Of a stretch of DNA of 10,114 nt, positions 5,236-10,114 are shown piece after piece. Below the pieces are notes generated by a model. The model searched no databases and was not told where the DNA came from. It saw only the letters and a program-made list of their open reading frames with translations. Position numbers and translations under genes: made by a program. The stretch is from UBA11346 sp038203025 (GTDB lineage Bacteria > Planctomycetota > UBA11346), in contig JBBREK010000151.1 in assembly GCA_038203025.1 (NCBI GenBank), positions 1 through 10,114 of the forward strand, given 5' to 3'. How positions within the stretch are numbered: position 1 is the first letter of the stretch; the number at the start of each line of letters is the position of its first letter.

Positions 5236-6762
5236 ATGGAACCGATCGCCCTGCCCGTCACCGAGGTCATCGTCCTCGAGGATCGTGCCCAGATCCTGCG
5301 CCGCGGCCGCGTCCAGCTTGCTGCTGGCGCCAACCGCCTGACCGTCGCCGGCCTCGCCCCGGTGCTTGCCGATAAGACCCTGGTCGGTGCAAGCGTCACG
5401 GCCGGCGTGCGCGTGGTTGACGTGCGGGTGCGCCGTGCGCGCCGCGCCCGCGCCGAACGGCCGGTCGACCTGGCCGAAGTGGAGGAGGCGTTGCGCCGGC
5501 TGGAACACGAGGGCGAGACGCTAGATCATGCTGGTCACAGTCTCGACAGCGTCGACGGCCAGCTGGTGGCGCTGCGCCGGCAGCTGCTCGCCGAGGCGGT
5601 GGTCGACACCGCCTGGGGTCGGGCGGCACCGGCCTTCTGGCTGGAACGGCTGCGCGAGGTCGAGGTACGTGGGGACGATGGCAGCACGGCGCGCACGCGT
5701 TTGACGGCCCGCCGGCGCGAGCTGGAACGCCAGGTCCGGGATCTGACGGACCGGCGCCTGGCGCTGGCTTCCCCAGACAGCGGTATCGCCTGTACCGCGG
5801 AACTGCTGGTCGAGGCGGCGGCCGACGGCGAGGCTGAGTTGACCCTGACCTACGTCGTACCCAACGCCTGCTGGCGGCCGTGCTATGTCGCCCGGCTGGG
5901 CGATGGCGAGGTGCGCCTGGAGGCTGAGGCCTGCGTGTGGCAACGCACCGGCGAGGACTGGCGCGGCGTGCGCCTGCGTCTGTCGACCGAACGGCTTGAT
6001 CTCGGTTCCGAGCCGCCACAGCTGGCGGCCGATCTCCTGCGGCTGCAGCCCAAGGCCCAGCAAGTGGTGGTCGAGGAGCGCGACCGCACGCGCGAGGACA
6101 CCGGTGGTGCCGCCGGTGCGCCGGCCGCCGAACTGCCCGGGGTCGACGACGGCGGCGAGACGCGACTGCTGCAGGCGCCCGGCACGCATGACCTCGCCGG
6201 CGATGGCCAGCCGCACCGCGTATTGCTGTTCGGCTTTGCCAGCCCGGCACAGGTGCGGCTGGCGGTGCGCGCCGAGCTGGCCGAAGCCGCCATCGTCGCT
6301 TCGCTGCAGGCCAATGCCGCGGCACAGCCGCTGCTCGCCGGCCCGGTCGAACTGATCCGCGACGGTGGCGCCGCCGGCCGCTCGACCCTGCTGTTCACCG
6401 CCCCGGGCGCCGAGTTCGAACTCGGCTGGGGCGCCGAACCCGAACTGCGCGTCGCCCGTGACGCGTGGCAAAAGGACGAGGCGCCGGGCCTGCTCGGCAG
6501 CTGGCGCATCAGCAATCGCCTGGTGCGCATCGACCTCGCCAACCTCGGCGCCACCCCGCGCACCATCGCGGTCGAAGAGCGCATCCCGGTCAGTGAACTG
6601 GCCCAGGTCCGGGTCGAACTTGATGCTGAGAAGACCAAGCCGGCGGCCACACCGGATGCCGACGGCATCCTGCGCTGGACCGTCACCGTCCCGCCGCGCG
6701 GCCATGCCAGCGTCGACTTGGCCTGGCGGCTGAGCAGCAAGGATTCGGTCAAGGCGGGGTGA
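5236..6762 (+). CDS. DUF4139 domain protein (MuiA-like), second of a tandem pair
   Basis: This 508-residue protein is a paralogue of the preceding gene product. Residues ~5-66 match the N-terminal DUF4140-type domain (PVTEVIVLEDRAQILRRG). Residues ~78-180 are a charged, probably coiled-coil segment. Residues ~200-252 repeat the signature seen upstream (LTYVVPNACWRPCYVARLG and QRTGEDWRGVRLRLST). A shorter linker spans ~255-305, and the rest of the DUF4139 domain ends at 508 (SVDLAWRLSSKDSVKAG). The start at 5236 has a GGGAGG site with 6-bp spacing and lies one base after the upstream stop; the longer frame back to 5140 overlaps the first gene. No signal peptide or membrane segment is seen. The fact that two divergent copies are adjacent suggests duplication and perhaps a heteromeric assembly, which is inference. 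The stop is 6 bp from the convergent xylanase gene. Confidence 0.9.
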   Translation: MEPIALPVTEVIVLEDRAQILRRGRVQLAAGANRLTVAGLAPVLADKTLVGASVTAGVRVVDVRVRRARRARAERPVDLAEVEEALRRLEHEGETLDHAGHSLDSVDGQLVALRRQLLAEAVVDTAWGRAAPAFWLERLREVEVRGDDGSTARTRLTARRRELERQVRDLTDRRLALASPDSGIACTAELLVEAAADGEAELTLTYVVPNACWRPCYVARLGDGEVRLEAEACVWQRTGEDWRGVRLRLSTERLDLGSEPPQLAADLLRLQPKAQQVVVEERDRTREDTGGAAGAPAAELPGVDDGGETRLLQAPGTHDLAGDGQPHRVLLFGFASPAQVRLAVRAELAEAAIVASLQANAAAQPLLAGPVELIRDGGAAGRSTLLFTAPGAEFELGWGAEPELRVARDAWQKDEAPGLLGSWRISNRLVRIDLANLGATPRTIAVEERIPVSELAQVRVELDAEKTKPAATPDADGILRWTVTVPPRGHASVDLAWRLSSKDSVKAG

Positions 6763-6773
6763 GGCGGGTCACC
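6758..6773. repeat. Short inverted repeat spanning two convergent stop codons
   Basis: GGTGA (6758-6762) and TCACC (6769-6773) can pair around a 6-nt loop, and each arm contains the stop codon of one of the two convergent genes. The 5-bp stem has no following T-tract on either strand, so it is at best a weak bidirectional stop signal. Part of the symmetry follows simply from having TGA on both strands. Confidence 0.25.
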
Positions 6774-8553
6774 GGCCGAGCACGACCTCAGTCGGAGCAT
6801 CGCCGATCCCGGCAGCCGCGTTGCGCCCCGCCGCCTCGACCGTGTAGGTTCCTTTGAAACCGCGCACATGCGCCACGCCGTCGGCACCGGTACGCACGGT
6901 GACGTCAGTCCACCAGCGCTGCTGCACCAGCTCGCGCCACACCGTCAGGTTGGGCTTTTCCGTCCAGTCCTTGCGCAGCATCGCCGCTGTCGGCAGCCAG
7001 TGCGCACCCTCCCAGAAGCCCCACATGAGGAAGCCGGCGACCGCCGGGTGCGAGAAGCACAGGGTCAGGTAGTCGCGGGTGTAGGCCGCCTGGTAGTCTT
7101 CGTCCTGGGTGTCGATGTCGAACTCGGTGATGACGATCGGCAGCTGATGCGCGGCGAGGTGGTCGAGAATGGCGAGCGCGGTAACCGGCGATGTCGGTTG
7201 GCCGCCGAAGTGGCTCTGTACGCCGATGCCTTCCAGCGGTGCGCCCTGGGCGAGGAGGAAGCTGATGGTTTCGTCGTAGTGGCGCTGGTGCGGCGTGTCG
7301 GTGGCGCCGCCGGCGGCGACGATGCCGTAGTCGTTGATGAACAGCCGGCAGTCCTGCGTCAGGCGTTCGCGGGCGCGACGGAACCACTCGACCATCACCT
7401 CGCGACCGCACAGGTCCATGACGTCATGGTTGTCGAATGGCTCGTTGACCACATCCCACTGCGCGGTCAGGCCGGCGGTGGTGGTGCAGACGTCGTCGAT
7501 GCGTGCGAGGATCGCCTGGCGCAGCGCCGCCGGATTGGCCTGCAGGGTCGCCACGCTCTTGGGCAGGTTGCGCCAACTCGGCCACACCAGGACATGACCA
7601 CGCACGAGGAAACCGCTGTCGTGCAGCCAACGCAGTGCCGCCAGGGTCTGCTCGCGGCCGAAGCGTGGGCCCCAATCGCCGGCGCAGGCGCCCCACTTCA
7701 GATCGTTCTCCAGGACCACGGCATTGAACAGCGAGGTGAGGTGGCGGCGATAGGTCTCGTCCGTGGGCGTCGTGCCCATGATCCGCGCGGCGGTCGCGGC
7801 CGTACCGAAGGGGAAGGCGTGGCGGGTTTGGCGCACGTGCACGTCGGTGTCGGCCAGCGGCCTGCCGGCGGCGTCGGTCACGCGCACGGTGAGGTCGCCC
7901 TTGCGTAGACGCTCGATGCGCGCCTCGGCCTCGGCCCGCCACGGTGCGTCCGCCTCCATGCCGGCCCAGGCGATGTGCGTACGCGGCAGTTGGTTTGGCT
8001 GCAGCGTCGTGCCGTAGGACCACAGTTCGATGCCGCCCAGTTCCAGCTCCTGCTCGCGGTCGCCAAGATGGATCGCGACCTCGGCGCCGCCGGCGGGGAA
8101 TGCGCGGTTGTTGGCGAAGGGTAGCAGCAGTTCGCGCCAGGTGCCCTGGGCGCTGACCCCTTGGCTGAACGGCTTGTGCCAATCCGGCGAGGCCTGCTGC
8201 AGCATGGCGTTGACGTCCACGTCGCCGCTTTCGTTGCGCGTCCGCACCGCACGTAGCCACAGGCGTAGCAGCAGCGTTTCACCCTTGGTCAGCGCCGTCG
8301 GTACCGGCACCTTGACCTCGACGTCCCAGGGCTGGGCCGGCTGGCGGACGATGATGTGCATCACTTCGGTGAAGGATTGTCCGACGACTGCGACCGTGGT
8401 GCAGGTTGCGCGCTCGCCGGATTGACGGAAAGCCGGCGGTGCGCTGAGCAGTTGACGGCCACCGGACGGTAGTGCAGTGGCCTCGCCGGCTGCGCCCTCG
8501 CGCATGGGTGCGATGGAGAGCAGTACGGCGATCAGCAGGATGAACCAGGACAT
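6769..8553 (-). CDS. Secreted GH10 endo-1,4-beta-xylanase with N-terminal CBM-like domain
   Basis: This 594-residue enzyme should hydrolyse internal beta-1,4 bonds of xylan outside the cytoplasm. A signal peptide is visible at residues 1-23 (hydrophobic SWFILLIAVLLSIAP, likely cut near GAAG). Residues ~45-180 resemble a family 4/9-type carbohydrate-binding jelly roll. Residues ~220-545 form the GH10 barrel: LENDLKWG (281-288), RGHVLVWPSW (318-327), WDVVNEP with acid/base E371, INDYG (406-410), GIGVQSHFG (442-450), ITEFD with nucleophile E477, and MWGFWEG (510-516). Both catalytic glutamates and the flanking family motifs are present, so the enzyme should be active. Residues ~548-594 form a short beta-rich tail (TDVTVRTGADGVAHVRGF). 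The start at 8553 is set by the signal peptide, although its Shine-Dalgarno is weak. The gene lies 40 bp downstream of gyrB on the same strand, with no carbohydrate-uptake genes beside it in the window. Confidence 0.97.
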   Translation of the reverse strand: MSWFILLIAVLLSIAPMREGAAGEATALPSGGRQLLSAPPAFRQSGERATCTTVAVVGQSFTEVMHIIVRQPAQPWDVEVKVPVPTALTKGETLLLRLWLRAVRTRNESGDVDVNAMLQQASPDWHKPFSQGVSAQGTWRELLLPFANNRAFPAGGAEVAIHLGDREQELELGGIELWSYGTTLQPNQLPRTHIAWAGMEADAPWRAEAEARIERLRKGDLTVRVTDAAGRPLADTDVHVRQTRHAFPFGTAATAARIMGTTPTDETYRRHLTSLFNAVVLENDLKWGACAGDWGPRFGREQTLAALRWLHDSGFLVRGHVLVWPSWRNLPKSVATLQANPAALRQAILARIDDVCTTTAGLTAQWDVVNEPFDNHDVMDLCGREVMVEWFRRARERLTQDCRLFINDYGIVAAGGATDTPHQRHYDETISFLLAQGAPLEGIGVQSHFGGQPTSPVTALAILDHLAAHQLPIVITEFDIDTQDEDYQAAYTRDYLTLCFSHPAVAGFLMWGFWEGAHWLPTAAMLRKDWTEKPNLTVWRELVQQRWWTDVTVRTGADGVAHVRGFKGTYTVEAAGRNAAAGIGDAPTEVVLGR

Positions 8554-8568
8554 GGCGTCAGGCTAGGC

Positions 8569-8580
8569 CCTGGCGCCAGG
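8569..8580. repeat. 12-bp perfect palindrome between gyrB and the xylanase gene
   Basis: CCTGGCGCCAGG is perfectly self-complementary and lies in the 40-bp gap. It has no spacer, so as RNA it would form only a 4-bp stem with a GCGC loop, and no T-tract follows on the minus strand. It is therefore not a convincing terminator; it could be a protein-binding site or chance in GC-rich DNA. Confidence 0.3.
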
Positions 8581-8593
8581 CAGGCGAGCGCCG

Positions 8594-10114
<1,521 letters not shown>

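Noticed and set aside
5521..6705. 394-codon minus-strand frame opposite the second DUF4139 gene
   Set aside because: It is a shadow frame, inside a gene with paralogue support on the plus strand.
6868..7908. 346-codon plus-strand frame opposite the xylanase
   Set aside because: The minus strand encodes a complete GH10 enzyme with both catalytic glutamates; the plus frame is its antisense.
8554..8593. Intrinsic terminator after gyrB
   Set aside because: The only symmetry is the spacerless CCTGGCGCCAGG, and there is no T-tract on the minus strand.

Overview
The window is GC-rich, densely coding bacterial DNA. The organism cannot be named with certainty. The GyrB fragment is of the form that carries a large insertion between the TOPRIM domain and the C-terminal tail, as in Gram-negative-type gyrases. 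Together with a YafK-like L,D-transpeptidase, tandem DUF4139 proteins and a secreted GH10 xylanase ending in a short beta-rich tail, this suggests a Gram-negative-type bacterium. The Planctomycetota/Verrucomicrobiota/Lentisphaerota assemblage is my best guess, by inference only.

Layout from left to right. The left edge (1-239, minus) holds the N-terminal helix-turn-helix part of an IS630-type transposase that runs out of the window. Next to it, on the plus strand, is a short orphan reading frame ending at 568 that may be the 3' remnant of a gene cut by that element. A bacteriohemerythrin (minus, 558-950) has a recognisable promoter and Shine-Dalgarno site. It is divergent from a two-gene plus-strand pair: an unrecognised 149-residue protein (1138-1587) and a membrane-anchored YafK-like L,D-transpeptidase (1610-2305). 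Convergent to these is a 246-residue protein (2309-3049, minus) that I read as a degenerate FtsK/SpoIIIE-type motor domain with its Walker A and Walker B residues lost. This is the most unusual item in the window.

Divergent from the FtsK-like gene is a tandem of two paralogous DUF4139 (MuiA-like) proteins (3141-5234 and 5236-6762), separated by one base and probably translated from one message. The right part is on the minus strand: the 3' two-thirds of gyrB (8594 to beyond 10114), then 40 bp downstream a complete secreted GH10 endo-xylanase (6769-8553) with an N-terminal carbohydrate-binding-like domain.

The genes do not form one pathway. The only likely operons are the 1138/1610 pair, the DUF4139 pair, and perhaps gyrB-xylanase. 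All three convergent junctions are extremely tight (an 11-bp overlap, a 3-bp gap and a 6-bp gap), leaving no room for ordinary intrinsic terminators. I saw no tRNA, rRNA, CRISPR array or riboswitch. No stretch over 300 bases lacks a gene; the longest gap is the 187-bp divergent intergenic region 951-1137.
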